This document shows, piece by piece, positions 1 through 5,051 of a DNA stretch of 5,051 nucleotides. Source of the DNA: Bacillota bacterium (GTDB taxonomy: Bacteria > Bacillota > Clostridia > Acetivibrionales > DTU013); NCBI GenBank assembly GCA_023435805.1, contig JAEZMC010000114.1, positions 1 to 5,051 of the forward strand. Direction: 5' to 3'. Positions within the stretch are counted from its first letter, which is position 1. Each line of letters begins with the position of its first letter. The translations under genes and the position numbers were made by a program. The notes under the pieces are model-generated. The model had not been told where the DNA came from. It saw only the letters and a list, made by a program, of their open reading frames with translations, and ran no database searches.

Positions 1-1
1 T

Positions 2-1063
2 TCCAGGCCTACGCCGGTTCACATTATCCTGCCCGTACTCATTAAAAAGCTGAAGGAAATTGGTGTCACCGATGACAATATAAAAATTGTGATGGCGCTG
101 GGGAGTCATCGATATATGACACCGGAAGAAATGAGCAAGCGGGTCGGTCCAGAGATTTACAAAAAATACCGTGTCGTGAATTCCGAATTTAGAAATGAAG
201 AAGATCTGGTTGACCTTGGAACTACACCGGATGGTGTTGAAATTTTTTGTTCCAGGGAAGCAATGGACTCTGATATCCGCATAGGTATCGGCAATATTGT
301 GCCACACCCGGTAATGGGGTGGTCTGGTGGTGGGAAAATCCTTTTCCCCGGTGTTACCGGTGAAAAAACAGTGGCCCAGTTTCATATGATGGGTGGCTTA
401 GCCGATATAAACCTATTTGGCGTAGAGGATTGTCCCATACGTCTGAGTATGGAAAACTGGGTGGATACCATCGGACTTCACTTTATTATCAATACGGTGC
501 TGACTCCGAAATTTGATATATACAAGGTGGTTGCAGGCCATTATGTGAAAGCTCAGCGACAAGGGGTTCAATATGCAAAAGCTGCCTTGGGCTGCAAAAT
601 CGAGAAAAAGGTGGATGTTGTTGTTGTCAGCTCCTTTCCGTCAGATTGTGAGTTCTGGCAGTCAGCCAAGGGGATGTGTTCTGCAGAACATGCCTTGAAG
701 GATGGTACGGGCACGATTATTCTCGTATCACCCAACTATGAGGGAATGGGTCCCCATGATGAATATCCCAAATTCTTTGGTATGGACAATGCGGAAGAGG
801 AGCTCGCTCGATTATACCGGGGTGAAGAAGTCGAAGGAGATCCGCTTGCTTTGTCGGTGGGTACTTCGATGTCAAAGATGCGTCGGCGGGTAAACCTTGT
901 GATGGTAACAGATGGAGTTACCAAGGAGGAAACCGATGTCTGCAAAATCAAGCACTACCCGCTGTGTCAGCTTCAGCAGGCCATAGACGATGCGATGGCA
1001 AAATATGATAACCCGTCTGTGGCAGTGATAAGCCATGGCAGTGAGTTTTTTATTTACTCATAA
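2..1063 (+). CDS. LarA-family nickel-dependent 2-hydroxyacid racemase/epimerase (5'-truncated by window edge)
   Basis: The reading frame is open from base 2 and gives 353 residues; LarA proteins have about 425, so roughly 70 N-terminal residues lie outside the window. Family members use the nickel-pincer cofactor NPN to invert the C2 stereocentre of 2-hydroxyacids by hydride transfer. Visible residues, numbered from the window edge, match Lactobacillus plantarum LarA in identity and almost exactly in spacing: R2 in SRPTP (Arg75), H36 in ALGSHR (His108), H102 and K112 in PHPVMGWSGGGK (His174 and the NPN-attached Lys184), H128 (His200), and Q220/K223 in FWQSAK (Gln295/Lys298). The gene is therefore probably catalytic. 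A GTG at 89 is not the real start, because conserved LarA sequence continues upstream of it. Three SIS-domain genes follow, the first 44 bp downstream, so the substrate may be a sugar acid (gluconate 2-epimerase-type members are known) rather than lactate; that is inference. Cofactor genes larB, larC and larE are not in the window. Confidence 0.92.
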   Translation, partial: SRPTPVHIILPVLIKKLKEIGVTDDNIKIVMALGSHRYMTPEEMSKRVGPEIYKKYRVVNSEFRNEEDLVDLGTTPDGVEIFCSREAMDSDIRIGIGNIVPHPVMGWSGGGKILFPGVTGEKTVAQFHMMGGLADINLFGVEDCPIRLSMENWVDTIGLHFIINTVLTPKFDIYKVVAGHYVKAQRQGVQYAKAALGCKIEKKVDVVVVSSFPSDCEFWQSAKGMCSAEHALKDGTGTIILVSPNYEGMGPHDEYPKFFGMDNAEEELARLYRGEEVEGDPLALSVGTSMSKMRRRVNLVMVTDGVTKEETDVCKIKHYPLCQLQQAIDDAMAKYDNPSVAVISHGSEFFIYS

Positions 1064-1100
1064 ATAGTAGTAAAACGATAAAAAAAAGAAAGGACAGTGT

Positions 1101-1124
1101 ATGTTGAATGAATCCATGTATTGA
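1101..1124 (+). other. Seven-codon ORF overlapping the start of SIS paralogue 1
   Basis: ATG at 1101 opens a frame encoding MLNESMY and stops at TGA 1122-1124, thus running over the start codon (1108) of the SIS gene in another frame. It is better placed relative to the AAAGGA ribosome binding site (6-base gap) than the SIS start itself (13-base gap). It could be chance, or a short leader ORF that sets the translation rate of the SIS gene through termination and re-initiation. Nothing else supports it. Confidence 0.25.
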
Positions 1125-1860
1125 TTATTTGGATGCTATAACCGGCCTGATTAATAAGGTCAAGGAAACCGAGGCTGACAAGATGCGGCAGGCGGCGGAA
1201 ATCATGTCCGATGCGGTTGTCGCGGGAAAGCTGATTTATTTATGGGGACCTGGGGGACATTCCTCCATATTTGCTGAGGATGCTCTTTATAGAAAGGGCG
1301 AACTCGCCGCACTCTGCCCTATTTATGACCCCAGTATTTCTCTCTCCCACGGCGGTGCAAGAGAGATAAACGGTATGGAGAGGGTTGGGGGCTACGGTAA
1401 AGTAGTTATTGAATACCACAACATTGGTAAAGGCGATGTTGTTCTTCTCGGCAGTGCTTACGGTATAAACCCTGTGGCAATTGAGGGTGCACTGGAATGC
1501 AGAAAGAGAGGGGCTTATGTCATATCCATTACTTCTCCTTCATTTTCCGATCAATCGAATTACGCTGCGGCAAAGCATGAAAGCCAGATGAGCCTGTATC
1601 AGGCGTCTGATTTGTATATCGACAGCTATGTTCCCTATGGGGATGCTATTTTAGAATACGAATGCATGGATAGAAAGATTTCTCCGGTTGCCACGATCAT
1701 GCAGGCTATCGTACTAAAGGCGCTGATGGCGGAAACCATCATCAAGATCAAGGAAAAGGGGATGCAGCCGCCTATATGGACGAATTCTCTGCAAAAGGGC
1801 GGCATTGAGGAAAACGCCAGTTATATGGCAAAAATCTGGGGCAAGGTAAAAAGTATGTAG
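1108..1860 (+). CDS. SIS-domain protein, UPF0309 / sugar isomerase-like, paralogue 1
   Basis: A 250-residue cytoplasmic SIS-fold protein; family members are thought to bind phosphosugars, but their reactions are poorly defined. An N-terminal helix (about 1-40) leads to the first SIS strand-loop WGPGGHSS (46-53, His51-Ser52). A Y-DP-x-S-x-x-HGGA segment follows (73-84), then the second loop GSAYGIN (115-121), the strand AYVISITS, and a PYGDA motif (176-180). The C-terminus has PPIW and a GGIEEN segment. The canonical RAGGL after the first loop is RKGEL here, and the SRHxSG loop is reduced to KHESQ, so this copy is moderately diverged. An in-frame TGA at 1105-1107 directly precedes the ATG, so translation cannot start upstream. 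The best ribosome binding site (AAAGGA, 1089-1094) is 13 bases away, which is long. The gene is probably cotranscribed with the LarA gene and the two SIS genes behind it. Recognition as an SIS protein is firm; substrate and reaction are unknown. Confidence 0.88.
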   Translation: MNPCIDYLDAITGLINKVKETEADKMRQAAEIMSDAVVAGKLIYLWGPGGHSSIFAEDALYRKGELAALCPIYDPSISLSHGGAREINGMERVGGYGKVVIEYHNIGKGDVVLLGSAYGINPVAIEGALECRKRGAYVISITSPSFSDQSNYAAAKHESQMSLYQASDLYIDSYVPYGDAILEYECMDRKISPVATIMQAIVLKALMAETIIKIKEKGMQPPIWTNSLQKGGIEENASYMAKIWGKVKSM

Positions 1861-1871
1861 GGGGGTTTTCT

Positions 1872-2564
1872 ATGAATACAATGGATAAGTATATAAAAAC
1901 GGTTTGCGGATATCTCGAAAAATTGAAGACAGAGGAATCCAAGCTGGACTCCGCGGCGGCGTTAATGGCGGAAACGATAAAAAACGACGGATTAATACAC
2001 ATTTTCGGTACGGACCCTCATTCGGCTTCTGCCGGTGACGAGTTGTTTTTCATGGGCGGCGGGCTTACCCACATCAACCCCTTGTATGATCCGGCATTCT
2101 CTTTTGCGCACGGTGCATACCGTTGCAACCTGTGTCAGGAATTGGACGGCCTCGCGCCGGTGATCATGGAATACTATGAAAATATAAAAGCAGATGAGCC
2201 AATAATCATCATAGGTTCCAGACCTGATGCGATTGTGTTTACACAGGCTATTGAAAAGGCTCTTGCTATGAAACTGCGTGTCATAGCCATCACTTCCATG
2301 GATGGAGCAAAGGAACCTTTGTGGGCTTCAAGGGTAGCAGTTCTTATCGACAATCACGCTCCTGAGCATGACCGTGTTCTCTCTTTCGGAGGTGTTTCCA
2401 CTGCAAGTGTTACGTCGATTCTGACCACGGCTGTTTTAAACCTTCTTACAGCAAAAACCATCGAGATTCTGCCCGATGCGCCGGTCTGGAAAGGAAACAG
2501 GACGGGGTGCATAGATGATAAGCCAATGATCTACAATATGATTAATAGAATCAAACATTTATAA
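1872..2564 (+). CDS. SIS-domain protein, UPF0309-like, divergent paralogue 2
   Basis: A 230-residue paralogue of the flanking genes, about 20 residues shorter. It keeps the N-terminal helix and the GLIHIFG strand with a changed first loop, GTDPHS (46-51, His50-Ser51 retained). It also keeps MGGGL (61-65), the YDPxFSFxHGA segment it shares with paralogue 1, and the strand RVIAITS. Several expected parts are missing: the second SIS loop is GSRPDAI (115-121) instead of an xxYGIN or NSGIN form, the SRHxSG loop is deleted, the (P)xGDA motif reads PEHDR (164-168), and the C-terminal GGxExN is replaced by GCIDDK. The fold therefore looks intact but the phosphosugar site does not, which suggests a structural or regulatory partner, or a different ligand. 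The start at 1872 follows a G-rich ribosome binding site (1859-1865) that overlaps the stop of paralogue 1, so translation is probably coupled; an ATG at 1881 is too far from it to be preferred. The frame has no disruption. Confidence 0.82.
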   Translation: MNTMDKYIKTVCGYLEKLKTEESKLDSAAALMAETIKNDGLIHIFGTDPHSASAGDELFFMGGGLTHINPLYDPAFSFAHGAYRCNLCQELDGLAPVIMEYYENIKADEPIIIIGSRPDAIVFTQAIEKALAMKLRVIAITSMDGAKEPLWASRVAVLIDNHAPEHDRVLSFGGVSTASVTSILTTAVLNLLTAKTIEILPDAPVWKGNRTGCIDDKPMIYNMINRIKHL

Positions 2565-2584
2565 TTTAAAGGAGGCAATACTCT

Positions 2585-3346
2585 ATGGACAAGATTATAC
2601 ACGGCTACAAGGAAGCGATTATTGACGTTCTCACTCAGATTGAGGGCGAGGTTGAAAGCTTTGAAAAAGGCGCTGCCATTCTGGCAGACGCAGTATCAAG
2701 AGATGAACTAATTCATGTAATTGGTCCCGGCGGGCACTCGAATATGGCGGTTGAAGAGGTTTTTTGGCGCGCTGGCGGACTGGTTCCCATCAATGCTATT
2801 CTTGATGCCGGTACAAATTTGATTAATGGTGCTAAACGGAGTAATTATGTGGAGCGCTGTCCCGGTTATGGTATCAAGGTTATGGATTCCTATGGAATTG
2901 GAGAGCATGAGGGCGAGGTTATTGTCATTGTCAATGCATATGGAATTAACTCTATGACCATTGATATCGCTCTTGAAGCGAAAAAAAGAGGCATGAAAAC
3001 CATCGGAATAACCTCCGACAGTTTTGCACGCATAGTTGCCGCCGGTGCACCATCAAGGCATCCCAGCGGACTAAACCTGTTTGAGAATGTTGACGTCTTT
3101 ATCAATAACCACCTGCCATTGGGCGATTCCATCATGCAGATAGAGGGTGTCTCTCAGAAAATGGGGGCTACCTCTACGTATTGCAACAATTTTGCCATTA
3201 CCTGTCTTATGATGAAAACTGCCGAAAAGCTAGTCCAAATGGGTATTAACCCACCGGTATGGGTGAGCGCCAATATGCCTGGCGGCGACGAAGCCAACAG
3301 GAAATATGAGGAAGAGTACTTCAAGAGAGTTAAGCATCTGAGATAA
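2585..3346 (+). CDS. SIS-domain protein, UPF0309 / sugar isomerase-like, paralogue 3 (most canonical)
   Basis: A 253-residue soluble SIS protein and the copy closest to the usual UPF0309 pattern. In order it shows an N-terminal helix, ELIHVIGPGGHSN (41-53, His51-Ser52), EEVFWRAGGLVPI (57-69), the second loop VNAYGIN (116-122), and the strand TIGITS. A SRHPSG loop (157-162), PLGDS (178-182) and a C-terminal PPVWVSANMPGGDEAN (223-238) complete it. The family resembles phosphosugar isomerases and epimerases, so a cytoplasmic phosphosugar ligand is likely, though the reaction is not established. The second loop reads NAYG rather than the S-x-S-G commonly seen in SIS proteins, as it also does in paralogue 1, which may mark a subgroup. 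The start is well set by AAAGGAGG (2568-2575) nine bases upstream, the strongest ribosome binding site in the operon, so this subunit may be made in the greatest amount. It lies 20 bp behind paralogue 2 and ends the run of close-packed genes. Confidence 0.9.
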   Translation: MDKIIHGYKEAIIDVLTQIEGEVESFEKGAAILADAVSRDELIHVIGPGGHSNMAVEEVFWRAGGLVPINAILDAGTNLINGAKRSNYVERCPGYGIKVMDSYGIGEHEGEVIVIVNAYGINSMTIDIALEAKKRGMKTIGITSDSFARIVAAGAPSRHPSGLNLFENVDVFINNHLPLGDSIMQIEGVSQKMGATSTYCNNFAITCLMMKTAEKLVQMGINPPVWVSANMPGGDEANRKYEEEYFKRVKHLR

Positions 3347-3404
3347 ACCTAAATCCTGTGTTTTTGGATGCCGCCGTGGAGTTTATCCAATGGGCGGGCT
3401 CTGA

Positions 3405-3434
3405 TTGACAAGGAAAATAGGAAAATGATATGAA
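3405..3434 (+). promoter_or_regulatory. Candidate sigma-A promoter for the oxidoreductase gene
   Basis: A perfect TTGACA (3405-3410) is followed after 18 bases by TATGAA (3429-3434, 4 of 6 matches to TATAAT). Transcription would begin near 3441, leaving a leader of about 140 bases before the gene at 3581 with the large palindrome at its very start. The 234-bp gap after the SIS operon makes a separate promoter reasonable. The -10 match and the spacer are only fair. Confidence 0.4.
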
Positions 3435-3447
3435 ATTTGGCCATAGT

Positions 3448-3481
3448 TTTAACGTGGGGACGCATGTGTCCCCACGTTAAA
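3448..3481. repeat. 34-bp near-perfect palindrome (14-bp arms)
   Basis: The left arm TTTAACGTGGGGAC (3448-3461) is the exact reverse complement of the right arm (3468-3481). The middle is GCATGT, so only the central G/T pair breaks full symmetry. No T-run follows on either strand, so it is not a standard intrinsic terminator. It sits a few bases after the start predicted from the promoter at 3405. Options are a REP-like mobile palindrome (GGGGAC...GTCCCC cores occur in Firmicutes repeats linked to REP-associated transposases), an operator, or a 5' RNA hairpin that protects or regulates the transcript. The structure is certain; its role is not. Confidence 0.75.
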
Positions 3482-3580
3482 TTGGGTATACGGAGCCTAT
3501 CATTCAGGGTCTCACTGCGGGCGCTGTTAAGGGGTAATTTAAATACAAATAAATAATATAAAATGAAAGGTGAATCCGTT

Positions 3581-4585
3581 ATGAATAAAATACGTGTTGG
3601 CGTTATTGGTATGGGCGTGATGGGGTATGCTCACGCGAGGATTTATAAGTCTTTTCCTTATGTTGAACTCGTGGGCTGCGTAGAATCCTTTGAAGAAAAA
3701 CGCAGAGAAATGCAGGGAAAGCTAGATTGTCCTATTTTCAAAACCACTGATGAATTATATGCCCTGGGAGTTGATGCGGTTAGTATCTGTACCCCCGACC
3801 AGCTTCACAAGGATTTTGTGCTGGAGGCCTTTTCGCATAATGTAAAGGTCCTCGTGGAAAAGCCGCTTGATGTGGATTACGCATCAGCACAGGTTATGCT
3901 CGATGCGCGCCCCGATCCAACCTACCTGATGGTTGGTCATGATTTACATTTTGACCCCCGTGTCGTTGGTGCAAAACGTGATATTCTTGCCGGAAAATTA
4001 GGAAATATCCGTTATATCAGCACGAAAAGAACTGCCTCCGTCCCCGTTGGACAGCGTATTGGAGGAAGAACTTCCATCACATGGTTCCTTGGCATTCATG
4101 ATATGGAGCTTGTCCTCTGGCTAACCGGTATCAAGGTCAAATCAGTAGAGTCTGCCCTGGGAATAAAGACGATGTCCCCTCATTGGGATTGTGTCAATGC
4201 TTTGATTAAAATGGAGAACGGTGCGATTTTAAATCTTTCCACCCATTGGATTTTCCCTGGCGTCCATGCCCAGGAGGGAGACTCCATGATCCAGATTTTT
4301 GGTGACAAGGGCATTGCGGAAATCAGTCTTTTGAAAAATGAGTACTCCTTCACACCTTTTGATAGCGAAGGCCGTCAGAAATTTTCCGACGTTCATTATC
4401 AGCCTGACGACCTTTCCGGCATACCTGCGGGCGATCTGCGATATGAAGTGGAGGCATTTGTCCATGCAGTGATGAAGAATGAATGTCCGCCCATTACCGG
4501 CGAGGATGCCATTGCGGCAGTCAAAGTCATTGAGGACATAGAGAAAATTCTTGACAAAACCGGCATGGATCTGCGACAGAAATAA
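3581..4585 (+). CDS. Gfo/Idh/MocA-family NAD(P)-dependent oxidoreductase
   Basis: A 334-residue cytoplasmic dehydrogenase of the usual family length; relatives oxidise or reduce sugars, polyols such as inositol, or sugar derivatives. The N-terminal Rossmann domain starts with VGVIGMGVMG (6-15, GxGxxG). It continues with SICTPDQLH (68-76) and the signature VEKPLDV (92-98), whose Lys94 is the expected catalytic lysine. The C-terminal alpha/beta domain carries GIHDMELVLWLTG (171-183) with His173. The Asp usually found four residues before this His is Phe169, and HDxD reads HDME. The start at 3581 is chosen because AAAGGTGA (3566-3573) lies seven bases upstream; an in-frame ATG at 3563 has no such site and would add six residues. 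The gene has its own candidate promoter after a 234-bp gap and ends before a clear terminator, so it may form a separate unit while serving the same pathway as the LarA and SIS genes. The specific substrate cannot be named. Confidence 0.9.
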   Translation: MNKIRVGVIGMGVMGYAHARIYKSFPYVELVGCVESFEEKRREMQGKLDCPIFKTTDELYALGVDAVSICTPDQLHKDFVLEAFSHNVKVLVEKPLDVDYASAQVMLDARPDPTYLMVGHDLHFDPRVVGAKRDILAGKLGNIRYISTKRTASVPVGQRIGGRTSITWFLGIHDMELVLWLTGIKVKSVESALGIKTMSPHWDCVNALIKMENGAILNLSTHWIFPGVHAQEGDSMIQIFGDKGIAEISLLKNEYSFTPFDSEGRQKFSDVHYQPDDLSGIPAGDLRYEVEAFVHAVMKNECPPITGEDAIAAVKVIEDIEKILDKTGMDLRQK

Positions 4586-4617
4586 ATCACTTTTTCTTGA
4601 ATAGAATGAACAGACTC

Positions 4618-4650
4618 AGGGCTTCCGCAAAGGTAGCCCTTTTGTTTTTG
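4618..4650 (+). terminator. Intrinsic terminator after the oxidoreductase gene
   Basis: AGGGCT (4618-4623) pairs with AGCCCT (4635-4640). After one T/T mismatch, two further C-G pairs close a GCAAA loop (4627-4631). A T-rich run, TTTGTTTTTG (4641-4650), follows at once. It lies 32 bases past the stop codon and marks the end of the transcript. Confidence 0.85.
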
Positions 4651-5010
4651 CCTTTAGTTAAAACACTTTCACCATGATATTTAAAATTTCAGCAGGTGGA
4701 GAGCCGGATAACAACCCGGAAAAAGAAATTGGCTCTTCCAGGGGTATGACGAAGTATAATATACAAATATAATTGTATTGGCAGTAAAATGCAGGAAATT
4801 TGACATTTGTGTAGAAGTATTAGAGTTAGTGACTTATAAACGGCAGTGAAGCGGCTTTAACGAATGTTGACAATACAAACCTTTTACTCTATCCGCTTCA
4901 TGTACAGTGCCTGTGCCTGCGATCTAGTAATGGAAATGGTGTATGTTGGGACTTAATATTTGTTGTCATCCGTTGATTTAATATTTAATACCTGTAAGGA
5001 GACTTCCCAA
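4651..5010. other. 360-bp intergenic stretch with weak inverted repeats, no gene seen
   Basis: No frame here has both a ribosome binding site and recognisable protein sequence. Weak elements are an 8-bp inverted repeat containing one G-T pair (4698-4705 with 4731-4738), ATACAA/TTGTAT (4761-4766 with 4773-4778) around two TATAAT-like boxes, and TGAAGCGG/CCGCTTCA (4847-4854 with 4893-4900). There is also a direct repeat TTAATATTT (4953-4961 and 4978-4986). The stretch becomes AT-rich towards the gene at 5011, as expected for a promoter region. Confidence 0.6.
4963..4989 (+). promoter_or_regulatory. Possible promoter for the MazG-like gene
   Basis: TTGTCA (4963-4968, 5 of 6 to TTGACA) and TTTAAT (4984-4989, 5 of 6 to TATAAT) are 15 bases apart, shorter than the ideal 17. 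The position, just ahead of the ribosome binding site at 4996, would give a very short leader. An alternative is TTGACA at 4867-4872 with a poor -10 (TATCCG, 4890-4895). Neither is strong. Confidence 0.25.
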
Positions 5011-5051
5011 ATGCATATAAAAAAGTATAGCAAACTTGTACGGGATAGAAT
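5011..5051 (+). CDS. Start of MazG-like NTP pyrophosphohydrolase (3'-truncated by window edge)
   Basis: Only 13 codons are visible: MHIKKYSKLVRDR and then most likely Ile from the incomplete codon AT-. The YxKLVRDxI pattern is the conserved N-terminus of a family of small all-alpha MazG-like pyrophosphohydrolases, predicted to clear non-canonical nucleoside triphosphates (typical start YNKLVRDKIPEII). AAGGAGA (4996-5002) eight bases upstream fixes the start. A terminator and a long gap separate it from the sugar genes, so it is likely an independent transcription unit. The catalytic acidic residues lie outside the window and cannot be checked. Confidence 0.7.
   Translation, partial: MHIKKYSKLVRDR

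Noticed and set aside
89..91. GTG start for the LarA-family gene
   Set aside because: The frame stays open to base 2 and the upstream residues include the conserved SRPTP motif, so the true start lies beyond the window.
702..951. Open frames overlapping the LarA-family gene on both strands (702-893 +, 736-951 -)
   Set aside because: They lie inside a conserved coding region, have no recognisable protein features, and are explained by codon bias of the real gene.
1101..1124. Frameshift at the start of SIS paralogue 1
   Set aside because: The 1108 frame aligns well with the N-terminal helix of paralogue 3, so the protein looks complete and the short frame does not encode a missing N-terminus.
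2708..3135. Antisense open frames opposite SIS paralogue 3
   Set aside because: There is no ribosome binding site or family match; they are shadows of the sense gene.
3448..3481. Palindrome as an intrinsic terminator of the SIS operon
   Set aside because: The right arm is followed by AAATTGGG-type sequence with no T-run, and the reverse strand also lacks one.
3563..3565. ATG at 3563 as start of the oxidoreductase
   Set aside because: The ribosome binding site AAAGGTGA lies after this ATG and is correctly spaced for the ATG at 3581, which also gives the usual short lead into the Rossmann motif.
4229..4590. Antisense open frames opposite the oxidoreductase
   Set aside because: Same reasoning: no start signals or recognisable motifs, and full overlap with a well-supported gene.
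4674..4772. 32-codon frame after the oxidoreductase terminator
   Set aside because: It has no ribosome binding site upstream and no recognisable sequence, and its middle overlaps an inverted repeat.
4755..4773. Two TATAAT boxes as clear promoters
   Set aside because: Neither has a credible -35 hexamer at 16-18 bases, and the region is simply AT-rich.
4847..4860. Catabolite-responsive (cre) site
   Set aside because: It superficially resembles the consensus but misses the central CG context and several flanking positions.

Overview
The window looks like a piece of a Bacillota (probably Clostridia-type) chromosome. The base composition is moderate, most genes have strong purine-rich ribosome binding sites (AAAGGAGG, AAGGAGA), all genes lie close together on the + strand, and the protein families are typical of anaerobic Firmicutes. 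No organism-specific marker is present, so this placement is an inference.

Region 1 (2-3346) is a compact gene run on the + strand. It starts with the 3' five-sixths of a LarA-family gene (nickel-dependent 2-hydroxyacid racemase/epimerase, DUF2088) that enters from the left edge with all visible catalytic residues intact. Three consecutive genes follow (1108-1860, 1872-2564, 2585-3346). All three encode SIS-domain proteins of the UPF0309 / 'sugar isomerase domain' type and are clearly paralogous to each other. Gaps of 44, 11 and 20 bp argue for one transcript. The third copy is closest to the canonical family pattern. The first is intermediate. The second has lost the loop and several of the motifs expected around a phosphosugar site.

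Region 2 (3347-3580) is a 234-bp gap. It carries a candidate sigma-A promoter (TTGACA at 3405) and, just at its expected start point, a near-perfect 34-bp palindrome (3448-3481) with no U-tract. Region 3 (3581-4585) is a Gfo/Idh/MocA-type NAD(P)-dependent oxidoreductase, followed by a good intrinsic terminator (4618-4650). Region 4 (4651-5010) has no convincing gene and a few weak inverted repeats. At 5011 a new gene begins whose 13 visible residues match the start of MazG-like NTP pyrophosphohydrolases (YxKLVRDxI); this is probably unrelated to the sugar genes.

A LarA homologue, three sugar-phosphate-type SIS proteins and a Gfo/Idh/MocA dehydrogenase together suggest a pathway for a sugar or sugar acid: C2 epimerisation of an aldonate-like hydroxyacid, handling of a (phospho)sugar, and oxidation or reduction of a polyol or sugar. 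The substrate cannot be read from the sequence. The most unusual feature is the triple tandem of diverged UPF0309 paralogues, which could form a hetero-oligomeric enzyme or sensor.
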